64,000 nucleotides of DNA from Cacajao melanocephalus (Eukaryota; Chordata; Mammalia; Primates; Pitheciidae). The notes under the pieces are model-generated. The model saw only the letters and a program-made list of their open reading frames with translations. It made no database searches and had not been told where the DNA came from. Shown piece after piece: positions 23,446-34,702 of this stretch. A program made the position numbers and the translations under genes. The stretch covers positions 1 to 64,000 of the forward strand of contig CAUYLG010059269.1 in the NCBI GenBank assembly GCA_963573385.1, given 5' to 3'. Every line of letters starts with the position of its first letter. Positions within the stretch are counted from its first letter, which is position 1.

Positions 23446-24264
23446 CCAAAGGTACTACTCTTTCAATAATTCCAGTGTATCCTTATCCTTAATAAATACC
23501 CCATCATGATGGCAATGGCGATGTGCTGCTCTTGAAATATCTCAGGAACGTGGCAGGAAAGATGTTAACTCTGCTATTATTCGTGGCGACCTTGCTGGTG
23601 GAGATTCACCCAGGCTGGGTTCTGATGCCCTTGACCCGTCTCCGCCTCTGCCTCTCCTTCCCGTTGCCTCTCTCTCTCCCCCTGCTGGACGGCACTCAGG
23701 CCGACCCGTTCACATTTACACAGCAGCAACTGCTCAGCTTCAGGTGCAAGCACAGAAAGGCAGCCCCAGAAGTGGCGGCTTCGTGGAGGCCAAAACATAC
23801 CCTAGCCACAGCTCTGTCAACCATCCTCTGACCCATGCACCAGAATCATTTTTAAATTATATACTTTTGCCTGGTTGTGGGGGGAAAAAAGCACCCTCCC
23901 CAGGATTCAAGCTGAAGATGGAATGATTGCCAAATGCTAACAGCTTTTCAAACAGGACGTAGTTAAAAATATGTCTGAAATGGTTTTAACTCAAACTCAA
24001 AAAATAGCTTAACTAACTGGGGAGCTGTAGATAGTGGGGGTGGGGAAGTGGAAGAGAAAGAGGGATTCCCTTCTGAGGGGCCCACAGCAAACCTCGCCAC
24101 AGGGATACCTGAGAGATGCCTGGTTAATTTTCCTTCATGAATAATACCTTTCAGAAGCACAGACCAGATCTCCAGGGAAAGGAGCAACACCAGAAGGCTT
24201 ATTCCTGCTGCTCCGTATGGGCAGATGCTCCTGATAAGGGCCACGCTGTGTGGCTTCCTAGACC
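23446..24264. other. Unassigned non-coding stretch
   Basis: A 102-codon frame at 23523-23831 begins with a hydrophobic run (LLLFVATLLVEI) like a signal peptide, but no splice or domain support is seen and an opposite frame overlaps it. Confidence 0.45.
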
Positions 24265-24410
24265 CTCAAAACTCAAAGTATGGCAACAGTAGAATTGCCT
24301 AAGAGTGTGTGAGCAGTGCAGAATCTTGGCCCCCTCCCCGGCGGTCCTGCTGAACCAGAATCTGCACATTAGCAAGTTGTCAGGTGATTCAGATTCAAAT
24401 TCTAATCCCA
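24265..24410. mobile_element. MER5-type hAT relic
   Basis: aactcaaagtatggcaacag and ctgaaccagaatctgcacat followed by caggtgattcagat fit a MER5 element. Confidence 0.5.
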
Positions 24411-24474
24411 TGCACAATATCCTGGACTTTATCATGATACCTTATCCCTAAGAGGGCTGGACTTGCATGATCTC

Positions 24475-24590
24475 TCTCCATCTGACATATGGGGAAACTG
24501 AGACACATGGAGAGACCCATCTAAGATCACCAGCTGAGTCAGGCCTAATGGTTATCATCCAGAGCCCCACTTCAACTCCTAAGGCTTTCG
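24475..24590 (-). repeat. MIR SINE fragment, antisense
   Basis: atatggggaaactgagacac and aagatcaccagctgagtcag are the reversed MIR core. Confidence 0.75.
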
Positions 24591-25419
24591 GGCCCAAATT
24601 ACCCTTCATCATCAGCCCTAGCCAAAGATAACAGAGCAGTTATGATGTGTGCTTCCTAGGGGCAAAGGGCTTAGAACATAAGTCTATTGCTCAAAGCAAC
24701 GTTTCTCAAAGTATGTTCAGTAGATCATTATTCCCATCAGACACTCGTGAAAAATAGCCTATCATCAAATGTACTTAGAAAATTCATAACATTAGGAATT
24801 TTAGCATTAAAATTAATATATTAAAGTCTCTGAGATGTCCTCTAGCAAAGAAACCTGCATAACACTGTTTACTCTTGAGTTTTCCAAACTTATTTCAACA
24901 CTAAACTCTTTTTTCCCCACCAGGGACCTAATAGCATTAAGTAAAACATGATTTTTTTTTTTGATGTTCTGAGAAATACATGTTGAGATTCACCAGTATT
25001 TCCCACTTAATCATTATATGCTCAACCAGTCTGCAGGAAAGCATAATGTTTCTGAGGGAAAGAAGGTTGGGGTCACGGGAGGACTTTTTAATAATAACAC
25101 CAAATGTGTCATCATTCAATCTGTGATTGATCACTTCCTGCAACAGGGAGCTCACTACCTTACAAAGCAACCCAACTCCTTGTTGAATGTCTCCAATATT
25201 TAGAAACATTATTACACTAGGCTGGAACCATCCTCCTCATAACACCTTAGGCAGCAATTGCCTAATGTTTACCTTCACCACCAGTGTGCATAGGGAATTG
25301 ATTCTTGTTTCTCACAGTTACCCATTACATATGACTCCGATAATAGCCAACTTCTAAGTCTCTCCTCTCCTCTACAGTTCACACCTTCAGATTTTCTCAG
25401 GATCACAAAAGTTTAAAGC
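24591..25419. other. Unassigned non-coding stretch
   Basis: aacgtttctcaaagtatgtt near 24700 hints at a decayed MER5-like end. acagggagctcactacctta near 25144 recalls a dispersed mammalian repeat that I cannot name. Confidence 0.4.
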
Positions 25420-25570
25420 TTCAAAGCATTTTAGATATGACCTAATTTAACCCTTTTATTTAACAGATGAGGAAACCATGCCCAAGAGCAACCACATACT
25501 TTGCCCAAAGTCAAACAGACTGTGGAAACTTAACCTGGAAGATGGGATTTAAATACAGCAGGATTCGTTT
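25420..25570 (-). repeat. MIR or MIR3 SINE, antisense
   Basis: ttatttaacagatgaggaaa and actttgcccaaagtcaaaca are reversed MIR-core words. The tail is too decayed to assign a subfamily. Confidence 0.65.
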
Positions 25571-26039
25571 GTTCTTTTTTGGTAGGAGACCTTTCTTTCC
25601 CTACCAGAAATTTCTGAATGTCTGAGGTTCGTATCTAACTTCCAAGGGTCATCACAGAAAACCACAGGATCTTCCGCATTCTTCTCCTAGGACCCTTGTG
25701 AGATGCCACACTGGGGGCCAGATGAGTCACAGAACTCACCCAGCATGGGGAGTTTTGTGTTCCAGCCTCTCTCCTCCTGGAGTGGCCGAGCTGGGACTGT
25801 TCTTCACCCCACGCTGCCTCCTCGCCACCATTGCCATCTGCACCCTCCTTCTCCAGGATCACCATCTGTTTCCTGATACCATTCAGCCGCCCCAGCACTT
25901 TGCTCAGTTTCCTAGCCCACTGCTTGAGCCACTCCCCTGCAGCTTATGAATTTCCTTTTCTTTTCCCTTTTCCCTTTCCACCTTCACTTCCTCAGTCCAC
26001 AGTGTCAAGAGCTTGTATGCTTATAGTCTCCTGCTTCCT
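25571..26039. other. Unassigned non-coding stretch
   Basis: Nothing recognised apart from a pyrimidine-rich patch near 25950-25990. Confidence 0.45.
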
Positions 26040-26150
26040 CACTCTCTCTCATGTCAAGCCCCCACTAGCCTGCAAGTTCCACCAGAGCCACTGCTTGGGC
26101 TGATATGTTGCCACTAGGCTATACGTGTCTGCCGAATAGATAAATGAGGC
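26040..26150 (+). repeat. L2 LINE 3' fragment
   Basis: actagcctgcaagttccacc leads to an end at gaatagataaatgaggc, a decayed L2 terminus. Confidence 0.6.
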
Positions 26151-26494
26151 ACTTTCTTTCTGCCCACTATTTTTTATCCCAGCATGGCTTCCATATCCTG
26201 AAATACCAACATTTAAGCCCACTAGTCCCCCTTCCTACAGGAATACTGCTTTCCTACAAAACGGGCAAGGGCTGGATATACGGCAGGTGTTAGGTAAATG
26301 CAGACTGATATTACCAAGCCCCTAAGAAACATTCCTGTAAGCTAAAGATGATGGGGGCTTCTCTCCTCACTAGAGAGTTCCGCACTATAGGAAGACAGTG
26401 ATCACATTTAGACAATCATGGTTATACCTGAAAGTTCTTAATAAATATGTAAGAAATGACTTTAAAAATAAGATTTGGGCACTTTTGAAGTTCA
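26151..26494. other. Unassigned non-coding stretch
   Basis: ggcaggtgttaggtaaatgc near 26283 could be an L2 scrap. Nothing else is seen. Confidence 0.4.
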
Positions 26495-26650
26495 TAGCAA
26501 TTTCCACTTGTTTGGCACCTATTCAGTGCCAGACATCTCACATGTATCATCTCATTTAATATTCAAAAGAATTCTATCTATCTGGAAAAGGAGGCTCAGA
26601 GAAGGAATTCATACCTCAAGCTTTCTGGCTTCCAGATCTATGCATTTCCC
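26495..26650 (-). repeat. MIR SINE, antisense
   Basis: ctattcagtgccagacatct, tatcatctcatttaatattc and aaaggaggctcagagaagga keep the reversed MIR order. Confidence 0.8.
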
Positions 26651-27839
26651 TCTCCCTCCTGTACATCCAAAAGTATTCACCAAAGGAGTCCAGCCCTCTA
26701 TCCTTCATCTCCTCATTTCTTTTACTAGATATCAGTTTTAGTTTCCTACTTTCTTTCTCCTCTTTCCTCATCAGTGGTTACTCTCTTCTCTGACCACTGC
26801 CTTCCATGTCTCCAGTCCCTTGAGAAGCTCTCCCTCCCAGACCTCCCATTCTTTACTCCCCACTGGATATGTAGTAATGCAGACATCAGCAGACACAATA
26901 TTTGCACTAAAGGCTGCTCTGGAAGCAAACCAGAGTCCTCTGCGAAAGGTAACTGTGAGAAACAGATTTCAGTGATTAATGCCCTATGAACATGGGTGAT
27001 GAAAATAGATTTTAAGCAATTGTTGACTAAGAAAACCTCAAAATATAAAAATCTGGCATGTAACTATGGGGACCAGGGAATCAACCTCTTCCCCCACCAA
27101 ATGCGCTGATGCATCTGCTTCCAAACTCTAAGTTAACTGGTTCAAGGCTTCTCTCTACTTTGCAGCCTCTAATAAATGAGTAAATGGGCACTATCAATCC
27201 CAGAAACTAGGATGAAAATCATCTAGAAGTCTAGAAAATAAACCAGATATGAATAAATCGCCTTCTGAAGAATACAAATATATCAAGAGCTTCACATTCT
27301 TTGTTTTTAAATATTAGTTCTCTATCTTGTTATTCCATGCCCCATCACCTTGTCTACAATTTATCTGTAGTTTATGTGAACAAGTATGGTTCACTTTGAA
27401 CCCTGATGATCCCACTTCCCCTTAGAGCTCAGGCTTGAAGCACATGAGGACCATGCTGCTGGGTATGGGTGAGACTGGTACAGTAGGGACTTGGGAAAAA
27501 TACAAGATGCCCTTTTTATTTTGTGGAGAAGTCAAGGAAAATAGATGACAAGCTCATGGGTCAGGCTGTCTTACTCTCCTAAGCCACACCCTGTCTTCCT
27601 TCATGTCAATCTCCAATGTGAGGTAACATGCAGAATAACTGCAGTAGGAGGATGAGACATAGCAGACTCACAAATACAGACAGGAAGATGTTTTTTGCTT
27701 TGGCTCCCAAGAGTTCGTGGCCCTTGCTGATTGGAAGTCGTCCCCTATCCAGATGTTTTTTATAAGCCATGTGCAGAATTTTTCTCCTTTTATACTTGCT
27801 TTTGAAAAATCTATCTTGATCCAAAGGACTCTATTAGTT
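26651..27839. other. Unassigned non-coding stretch
   Basis: No repeat or gene is recognised over about 1.2 kb. Confidence 0.5.
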
Positions 27840-27872
27840 CTCTCTCTCTCTCTCTCTCTCTCTCTCCCCCTC

Positions 27873-27904
<32 letters not shown>
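27840..27904 (+). repeat. (CT)n microsatellite
   Basis: Two long ct runs separated by ccccctcttctctctg. The opposite strand is pure purine, so non-B DNA is possible. Confidence 0.95.
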
Positions 27905-27984
27905 GAATTTTACTCCAAGAGTTTGCCAAACTATTCTTGAGCATGACTATTCTTATTTATTAATTATATCACGTTCTGATTAGA

Positions 27985-28215
27985 GGAGATACAGCAGTAA
28001 ACAAGACAGGCAAAGCTCCTGTTTTCATGTACCTTATATTCTAGTAGACATGACGGATAGAAAACAATAAAACACACAAACAAATGAGACACTTCAATAG
28101 TGATAACTGCCATGAGGAAAACAAAGTCATAAGATGTGGTGAAAAAATAGCTAGGGGAAAGAAGAGCCATTTTGCACTGGACGGTCAGAAGGCCTCACTG
28201 AACAAGAAAAATTGA
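27985..28215 (-). repeat. L2 LINE 3' end, antisense
   Basis: gatacagcagtaaacaagac, gtaccttatattctagtaga and tcagaaggcctcactgaaca are reversed L2 landmarks. The outer terminus is cut by the CT repeat. Confidence 0.85.
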
Positions 28216-28507
28216 TCTGAATCTTGACTGACAAGAAAAAGCCTATCAAGCACAAATATTTTTGGGGGGATGATGAGACAAATATTATTTGGTAAACTTC
28301 TAGCTAAAAAGTAAATAAAATTCCAGAAGTAGCATTAAGGTGTGTCATTCTTAGAAGTTGGTCTATTTGAGAAGGTGGTAGACATTTACTATAGGAAGGA
28401 CATGAGAGCAGACGAGAATCAAGGAACCAACTTTTTTTAGCCTCAGGAAACATGCAATCACCTCCCAGAAAGTCATGATCTTCAACATTTTGTAGCAACA
28501 TGTTTAA

Positions 28508-28745
28508 GAGAAGAGACTCTGAAAGCAACTACCTAGTATCAAATTCTGGTTCCACTACTTACTATGTGATCTTTGGCAAGTTATTTAACTTCTCTGTGCA
28601 TCATTTTCATGATCTGTAAAATAGTTATAATAATAGTACTTACCTCATAACGTTGTTGTGAGAATTAAATAATATATGTAAAGCACTCAGAACAAATCAC
28701 AGAAAGTAATAAGTGCTATATAAATATTACCATCTTCATTGCTGG
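28508..28745 (+). repeat. MIR SINE
   Basis: agtatcaaattctggttcca, gcaagttatttaacttctct, ataatagtacttacctcata and gagaattaaataatatatgt form a well-kept copy. Confidence 0.93.
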
Positions 28746-29407
28746 GTACATCCCTTCAGGAACACCCATGCACACAACAACATTAGGCACTCTCCCAGAT
28801 CACTCCTCAAGGCAATCATTACAAAGACCCCTGTGCAAATTGAGGAAGGCAGATCCCAGCAGGAAGCTGATTTCAGGCCTAAGCTTGAAGAAGTTTAAAA
28901 AAAAACAGGCAGAGATGAAGGTTCAGGGTGTGCAAAATTGTTAAAACTTGCTTCCTTTAGAACCCCCTCAAGGCACACAACGTACTAATAACACTGTACT
29001 AATAACACTCACATTTAGTTTATAGAAGCCACAAAGGGAGGCCCAGCATTCCCAGGACTTTTTCCCTTGTCCCTTCTTGACTACAATCACTATCTAAAGT
29101 CCAACATTGTCAGTCACCAGATATCAGTATTTGTCGGGGCAAAACGTAGCTGTCCTGGAGTCACAACTCATCTGATTCCTGTCTGAGTTATAAGTTTGCC
29201 CAAGGCTCAGCTCCCAGCACACATCAGATAGCATATTAAAGGTGCCCAACAAATGCCGGTGCAATAAATGAATTGTAGCTTTTTCATTATGTTTGTGCTT
29301 CAAGTGGACAATAATATAAAGCATCTACTGTTGCCCCTTACCACCAGGAAGAAAAATAAACGAAGCACCCTAAAACAATAAGTTGGCATCATACAATAAA
29401 AACAAAT
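28746..29407. other. Unassigned non-coding stretch
   Basis: It holds a perfect 14-bp tandem duplication at 28982-29009 and a possible MIR/L2 scrap near 29240-29275. Otherwise nothing is recognised. Confidence 0.5.
28982..29009 (+). repeat. 14-bp tandem duplication
   Basis: gtactaataacact occurs twice head to tail without mismatch. Confidence 0.95.
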
Positions 29408-29770
29408 GTGAAAGTGGTCATTAGTTTGTACGGTGGACATCCATCCAGCAAGCCCTCAAAATCTTGCTACTCTGGTTCCATCTCCGTGGGACAACGATCC
29501 TTAGAACTCTTGTGGGCAATTTCCCCTCAAATTTCCTGCGGAAGTGCATTGCTTCCAGCACCACGGAGAGCTCCCAGCAGCCACCGTCTATGTGGAGCCG
29601 CCTCCGTCTTCTCAGCACCACGGAGAGCTCCATGCGACTCAGCATGTCTACATGACCTGAGGCCCCCAAGGTGCCCGCAACGTCCAATAAAAATCCAGAG
29701 GATCTACAATCCTGCAGTAGGGCTGGAGAGGTTGGGCCTGAAGGCAGCTGACTAATGATTGCAGCTTTTG
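29408..29770. other. Unassigned CpG-containing block with a repeated 19-mer
   Basis: More CpGs than its surroundings (cctgcggaagtg, accacggagag, gagccgcctccgtc, cccgcaacgtcc). cagcaccacggagagctcc occurs at 29556-29574 and 29613-29631. A 115-codon + frame and an 88-codon minus frame overlap, and neither matches a family I know. It could be an old LTR or retrocopy, or a tandem remnant. It includes aataaa at 29687-29692. Confidence 0.45.
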
Positions 29771-30584
29771 TGTCAGATCAGCATTTTTATTCCTCCCAGC
29801 TCCCAGCAGTTAAATGCCCAAGGTGAATTCAAAAGCCAAAGTCCAAACTGTGATCAGATCAACTTGGCTGCACCAGACAAAACTGATCTTATCTGATTGG
29901 TGACTTTATTCACTTTGGAGAGCAGAACTCATTACAATAATAAGGAGCGACAGAAATGGGAGGAAGAGCAATCACAGCAGATCCAGGAAAGAATTCACTT
30001 TACTATCATTTTGGAGGATTAATTCTAAGCTTCCTTTCTATAAACGTCATTCTTCACTCTAGCAGGAGGTCCAGGGTCTGAAATTATTCTAGCTGACTTG
30101 CAAAATGCATCACTTTGCACCTGATTTGCAATCTATTTCTGCTTCTTTCTACTAAGCTCAATGATATTTGTTTAACGGCCACTTGGCCTTCTGCATATCC
30201 TACTGAGCTGGTGTGAGGAGGTGCACATGCTGGAGGTCACATGGTGGGTCACAGGTGTTCACAAACGTCTGAGAGTGTGTAGGTAAAGAAGACAGAGTGT
30301 GAATGTACAAGCAAAGAAGAAGTCTATGCACTCTCATAAAGAATAGAGTTGCTTTGCTGCAAGAAGGAGAGGAAAGAGGAAATGTGTTGAAGCAACTGTG
30401 TGTGCTTAAGATAATACATTATTTCTAGACCTGGTCCCCACTCTAGATCCCTATCTACTAGCCAGCTTAAGTGGGAGGATTATATAATTACCTGGAATCT
30501 TCTCACAGGGGATGCTAAGTATTTCCAGTCTCATTTCCTAAGCTACCTCCTAAACGCTAACCCACTGCATTAACTGCCTTTTAG
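29771..30584. other. Unassigned non-coding stretch
   Basis: No repeat or gene is recognised. Confidence 0.5.
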
Positions 30585-30975
30585 TGAACTTGCTACACAT
30601 TTTCAAACCTCCATGTTTTACTCATGCTGTTCCCTCATCCCCAAATTCCCCTCAACCTCCTCCCTCCATCTCCTTACCCAATTAAAAATATATTTCTATT
30701 TCTATTAAAAAGTTTATTTCTATTTTTAAAATATGTGCTTCAAGGCCTAGATCAAAGTTCACCTCCTCATGGTGTTGTCCCTAACTCTCCCTCCATAATA
30801 ATTACTCATCTCTTTGTTCTCACAGCAAGCTATTTTTAACTCATGTTAGAGTTATCTGTTTGCATGTCTCTCTCTGTCTCTTCCTCTCTAGATTTTAAAC
30901 TCCTTGAGAGTAGGGATTTTTCTTTTTAATCTTTGTATGTATCCCATCCCCTTGCACACCATTTCTTGCTCATCA
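30585..30975 (+). repeat. L2 LINE 3' end
   Basis: tgctgttccctcatccccaa, aaagttcacctcctcatggt and ttttaaactccttgagagta keep the L2 order. An internal tttctatt expansion lies at about 30690-30725. Confidence 0.85.
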
Positions 30976-31157
30976 CAGACACATCACATTTTAAAGTCAA
31001 CAAATAATTGAATAAAACTTAAAAATATAAAGTAAAATATTTTCCTCTGTCACTTTTCATCTGAAATCTTATATTATAAATAACTTGCAAATGGCTAAGA
31101 CTTTTCTGGTGCTGGGTTTCTCCCACCAGCTTAACAATTAGGAAAGAAAGGAAAAGG
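30976..31157 (+). repeat. Local duplication, copy 1a
   Basis: About 182 bases that recur at 31465-31648 at roughly 90% identity. Shared blocks include gtcaacaaataattgaataa and cccaccagcttaacaattag. Confidence 0.92.
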
Positions 31158-31343
31158 AGTTGACCTGAAATCTCTGATGTCACTGGCTAAGACAAAGATT
31201 TGCCATAAAATTAGAGCACACCTCAATGACTCTCACTTGTGCCACTGGTGACATGTGTCCAGCTAATAGGTTCTGGACTCTACTTTGGCCTTGAGGTGCT
31301 CACTTGATATCTCCCACCCTTAGCAAACTTATCTGAACTTGAC

Positions 31344-31435
31344 TTCACACCCTTAGCCTAACTATAAAGGTTTAAGATTTTCTCTTGGGCTGACAGTGCC
31401 CCTGTCTTGAGGCCCTTGCTAAAAAGCCCAGCCTT
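31344..31435 (+). repeat. Local duplication, copy 2a
   Basis: Ninety-two bases that recur at 33444-33535 with about nine differences. Shared blocks include ccttagcctaactataaagg and ccccctgtcttgaggccc-type sequence. The actataaagg word could be an LTR TATA box, but no LTR ends are seen. Confidence 0.9.
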
Positions 31436-31464
31436 TCAAGAGTTGTGGTGTCTCCCTGATTTTA

Positions 31465-31648
31465 CAGACACATCACAATACATTTTAAGTCAACAAATAA
31501 TTGAATAAAACTAGCAATATAAAGCACAATATTTTCCTCTGTCACCTTTCACCTGAAATCTTGTATTATAAATAACTTGCAAATGGCCAAGCCTTTTCTG
31601 GTGCTGGTTTTCTCCCACCAGCTTAACAATTAGGAAAGAAATGAAAAG
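31465..31648 (+). repeat. Local duplication, copy 1b
   Basis: Partner of 30976-31157 in the same orientation, offset about 489 bases, with a small indel near its start (atacatttt against tttt). Confidence 0.92.
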
Positions 31649-32754
31649 TCCTAACTCTTCCTTCAAAATTCTTACTGTTACCTTCTAGCTCTCTGCTGCC
31701 TCACTTAGCCTCAGGTGCTGAATCCTTCAAAGCACTTCTGTGCCACATGGCAATGTATCACCCCAGAGTAACTATGTGTAAGTGTAGATGTAAACATGAC
31801 CAGACACAGCATGTTTATATTCAATTCCTTACACTCAGAACATTACTCTGCATGCTATTACACAAAGGTCAGTGTACACTCCCATTAGGAATGGTACACT
31901 TTGCAACTCTTCACAGAAAGAATGTTGATAAACTTGATGCCAGAGAAATGCCTCCATCGCCTCCTCATAACCTCTCTGTCTGGGAGCAGTTATCATTTCC
32001 CAGCAACTGCATCCTCTATATTCAGCACTCTTAAGATGGAGTCTGACCAATGGGAGGAGAAAGTGAAGGCTGCTGAGTCTCAGAGAGAGGCTGCCTCATC
32101 ACTGGTATCCTATGGGAGAGGCTGGTGCTGGGGTCTGTTTCCCAGATTCTCAGTGTCCCCATTCCACACACCTCTCATCACTGGTTTTTCATGCTTCCTT
32201 CTCCCCACCTCATTTTGTTCAGTTCTTTTCAGATTTCTTGGCTGAATTTTGGTGAATTATGATCTTCTTATCTTGCTCAGTTCACTGGAGTCTGTGTATT
32301 TTGCTTTTCGTTTATCTACTTCCTGACTCTTGAGCTGTAAGTGGACTCTGTGTTCTGGGATAGTGCAAGAATCTTGCTTTTCCTGCCACCTACACTTATG
32401 GCAAGATGAGAAGCATGCAGGGCACTTGAAATGAGAAGGAAGGGGGGAAAGTAGCACTGTGCTTAATATGCCTGGTGTTCCATTATTGGAACACTACGCA
32501 TGTGGGAGTTATTTATATCCTACTTCTCAAGGTCATTGCCAAGGTCTGATTGCAAAAATTCAAAAAATTGCAACCTTAGGCAGAAATGGGTTAATGGATG
32601 CAACAGTCCTGGATCCTGAATGATCAAGTCTCACTGCAATCACTTTCTGAAGACTTAATGGTTAATTTTCACTATTCCAAGATCATTTCTCATTTTGTTC
32701 CCAGTAACTGCTGTTTCCTCTGGAACCAAAAGACTTAAAAGAATCAGCCAACAT
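31649..32754. other. Unassigned non-coding stretch
   Basis: No repeat is recognised. A 114-codon + frame at 31901-32245 ends in a hydrophobic stretch without domain support. Confidence 0.5.
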
Positions 32755-32940
32755 GTAACATTACACTGAGTTTAAACTTAGCTCTGCTGCTTCAAGCTCT
32801 GGGCCCTACCTATCTTGAGCCTCAGTTTCCTCATCTGTAGAATGGAAATCACACTTAACTGAGGACTGCAATGACTATAAGTCAGATTACATAAGTGCCA
32901 CTACCTGGGACAATACCAGGAACGTAGCAAAAACAGTGTG
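32755..32940 (+). repeat. MIR SINE
   Basis: gagcctcagtttcctcatct is an intact core word. The 5' part is decayed and the 3' part reaches aggaacgtagc. Confidence 0.85.
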
Positions 32941-33443
32941 TATCTGTGCTGAGCCCTGTGGTGCAGGCCTGTAGGACTTCTGTGGTTAGTGTGGACTTGT
33001 GGCAAGCAGGGGCAGCAGAGGGCCACTCGGGGAGTGAGATAAGCATAAGAGGCCCGGGTCTTCCAAATCCTTGATTCCAAGGGACAGGTTCCAGGAACAG
33101 ACATATCAAGGAGAGTGGGATCCTCTAACAAAAAAATACAGAAGAGGGAGCAGGTGGGGCAGAGGCCCAGGTAGCCACACAGAGGTCTACCTGAGGTCAG
33201 TGGGTTGTGAGGTCAGGTGTCTGGAATTCATGAGAGATTGGCACTATAGAGCCAGCTAGGCCAGCTGGAGAGCCTGGGGGTGCCCGACAGAGGCCAAGAA
33301 CCCTGCAGTCACAGAGATTTCCCCTTGAGTGCCTTGCAGATCCCCCACACCATGGAAAACAGGTTTTTGTCAGCTCCAACACAGGCAGCCTACATCAGCA
33401 AAATCATTTTGTTGAGAGAGGTTGGTTTTTTTATGTATAATAA
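32941..33443. other. Unassigned non-coding stretch
   Basis: No repeat or gene is recognised. Confidence 0.45.
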
Positions 33444-33535
33444 TTCACACCCTTAGCCTAACTATAAAGGTTTAAGACGTTCTCTTGAACCAACAATGCC
33501 CCTGTCTTGAGGCCCTTACTAAAAAGCCCATCCTT
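33444..33535 (+). repeat. Local duplication, copy 2b
   Basis: Partner of 31344-31435, same orientation, 2.1 kb away and about 90% identical. Confidence 0.9.
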
Positions 33536-33854
33536 GCAGCTTCCTTGTCTCATATTTTCCAGCTACAAAAGTAAATCTCAAGTGTCCTGGGGAAAGGGTC
33601 AAATACCTACCTTCGGACATCTGGACACCAGTTGCGTCACATGTAAGAAGGGGGTGCTGGATCAGAACTCTTCTGCTTCTCAAACCGCTAAGATTCAGCA
33701 GCTGAGATTTTCTGATTTCCCTTCATTCACCTTGTGCTAAGCAGCATGTCCACAATGAGCAATCTGTGTAGGAAATGACATTATGTTACTGCCAGGGACC
33801 CTCCCATGGGGAGGAATCAGAGTAATTCATCTGCCCCCAACATTGGATCCTGGA

Positions 33855-34158
33855 GTTTTTTTCTGTTTTTTGTTTGTATCTTTGCCTGTTTGTTTGCTGA
33901 GACAGGGTCTCATTCTGTCACCCAGGCTGGAGTGCAGTGGCATGATCACAGCTTACTGCAGCCTCAAGCTCCTCAGGCTCAGTGTATCCTTCTACTTCAG
34001 CCTCCTGAGTAGCTGGGACTATAAGTCCATGCCTGGCTAATTTTTGTATTTTTTGTAGAGACAGGGTTTCACCATGTTGCTCAGGCTGGTCTCAAACTCC
34101 TGCCCACCTCGGCCTCCCAAAATGCTGTGATTATAGGCAGGAACCACCACTTCTGGCA
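33855..34158 (-). mobile_element. Alu SINE, antisense, old
   Basis: A T-rich, tgtttg-broken tail leads into gagacagggtctcattctgt. The 3' side ends ggaaccaccacttctggc in place of the usual CpG-rich end. The decay and gcctcaagctcctcaggctc wording fit the J group. Confidence 0.93.
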
Positions 34159-34324
34159 AGGAAAATGCTTTAAAAAGACCTATCGATGCCTAGGCCTCCA
34201 TTACCAGTAATCTTTATTTTTTTATATATTTTTAATTTTGTTAGTCTGGTATAGGGCCAAGAATAATGATTAAATTGTCTACTGATCAGTATGGCATGAG
34301 TCCCAACCAGTCTGGGGCATGCTG

Positions 34325-34343
34325 GCAGGTACACCATACCTGC
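34325..34343. promoter_or_regulatory. Inverted CAGGTA pair
   Basis: GCAGGTA and TACCTGC are perfect inverted 7-mers with a 5-base spacer. CAGGTA is the E2-box type bound by ZEB and Snail factors. No experiment is implied. Confidence 0.4.
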
Positions 34344-34544
34344 ATGGAAAAACTGGGTGTCAACCTAGCCAAGGGGGGTGGTTAGTCAAGCAGCCCAGGT
34401 GACTGTAATGTGCAGAGTGGTGAGACATTGGGTTAGACTTTGCCTCTGGGTAAATATCCAGTAACTTAGGCTCTTCCAAGCACGAAAGCAGTTTACAATT
34501 AAACTGGCCTAAGCAGCTCTGGCTGCACTGATAAAGAAATCAAG

Positions 34545-34702
34545 ATGGGGTTTGGACATGAGTTACACGCACAGAGGATCATGTGCTCTTTGAGGGCAGG
34601 AAAAATTTCATCCTCCTCTTCAAATCTCTGCTACCTCTCACTGTATCTGGCACATAGTAGGAGGTGAACGCATCTGATGAATGTATGATCGAATGAATGA
34701 AT
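34545..34702 (+). repeat. L2 LINE 3' end
   Basis: gctctttgagggcaggaaaa, tctggcacatagtaggaggt and gaatgaatgaatgg are the L2 terminal series. Confidence 0.88.

Noticed and set aside
29408..29755. 115-codon frame with a doubled APRRAP motif
   Set aside because: The doubling comes from the repeated 19-mer. No start context, homologue or splice evidence is visible, so it is reported only as an unassigned block.
30976..31648. Pair of LTRs of a small retrovirus-like element
   Set aside because: The 307-base interior has no primer-binding or polypurine site, and the repeats lack TG...CA ends.
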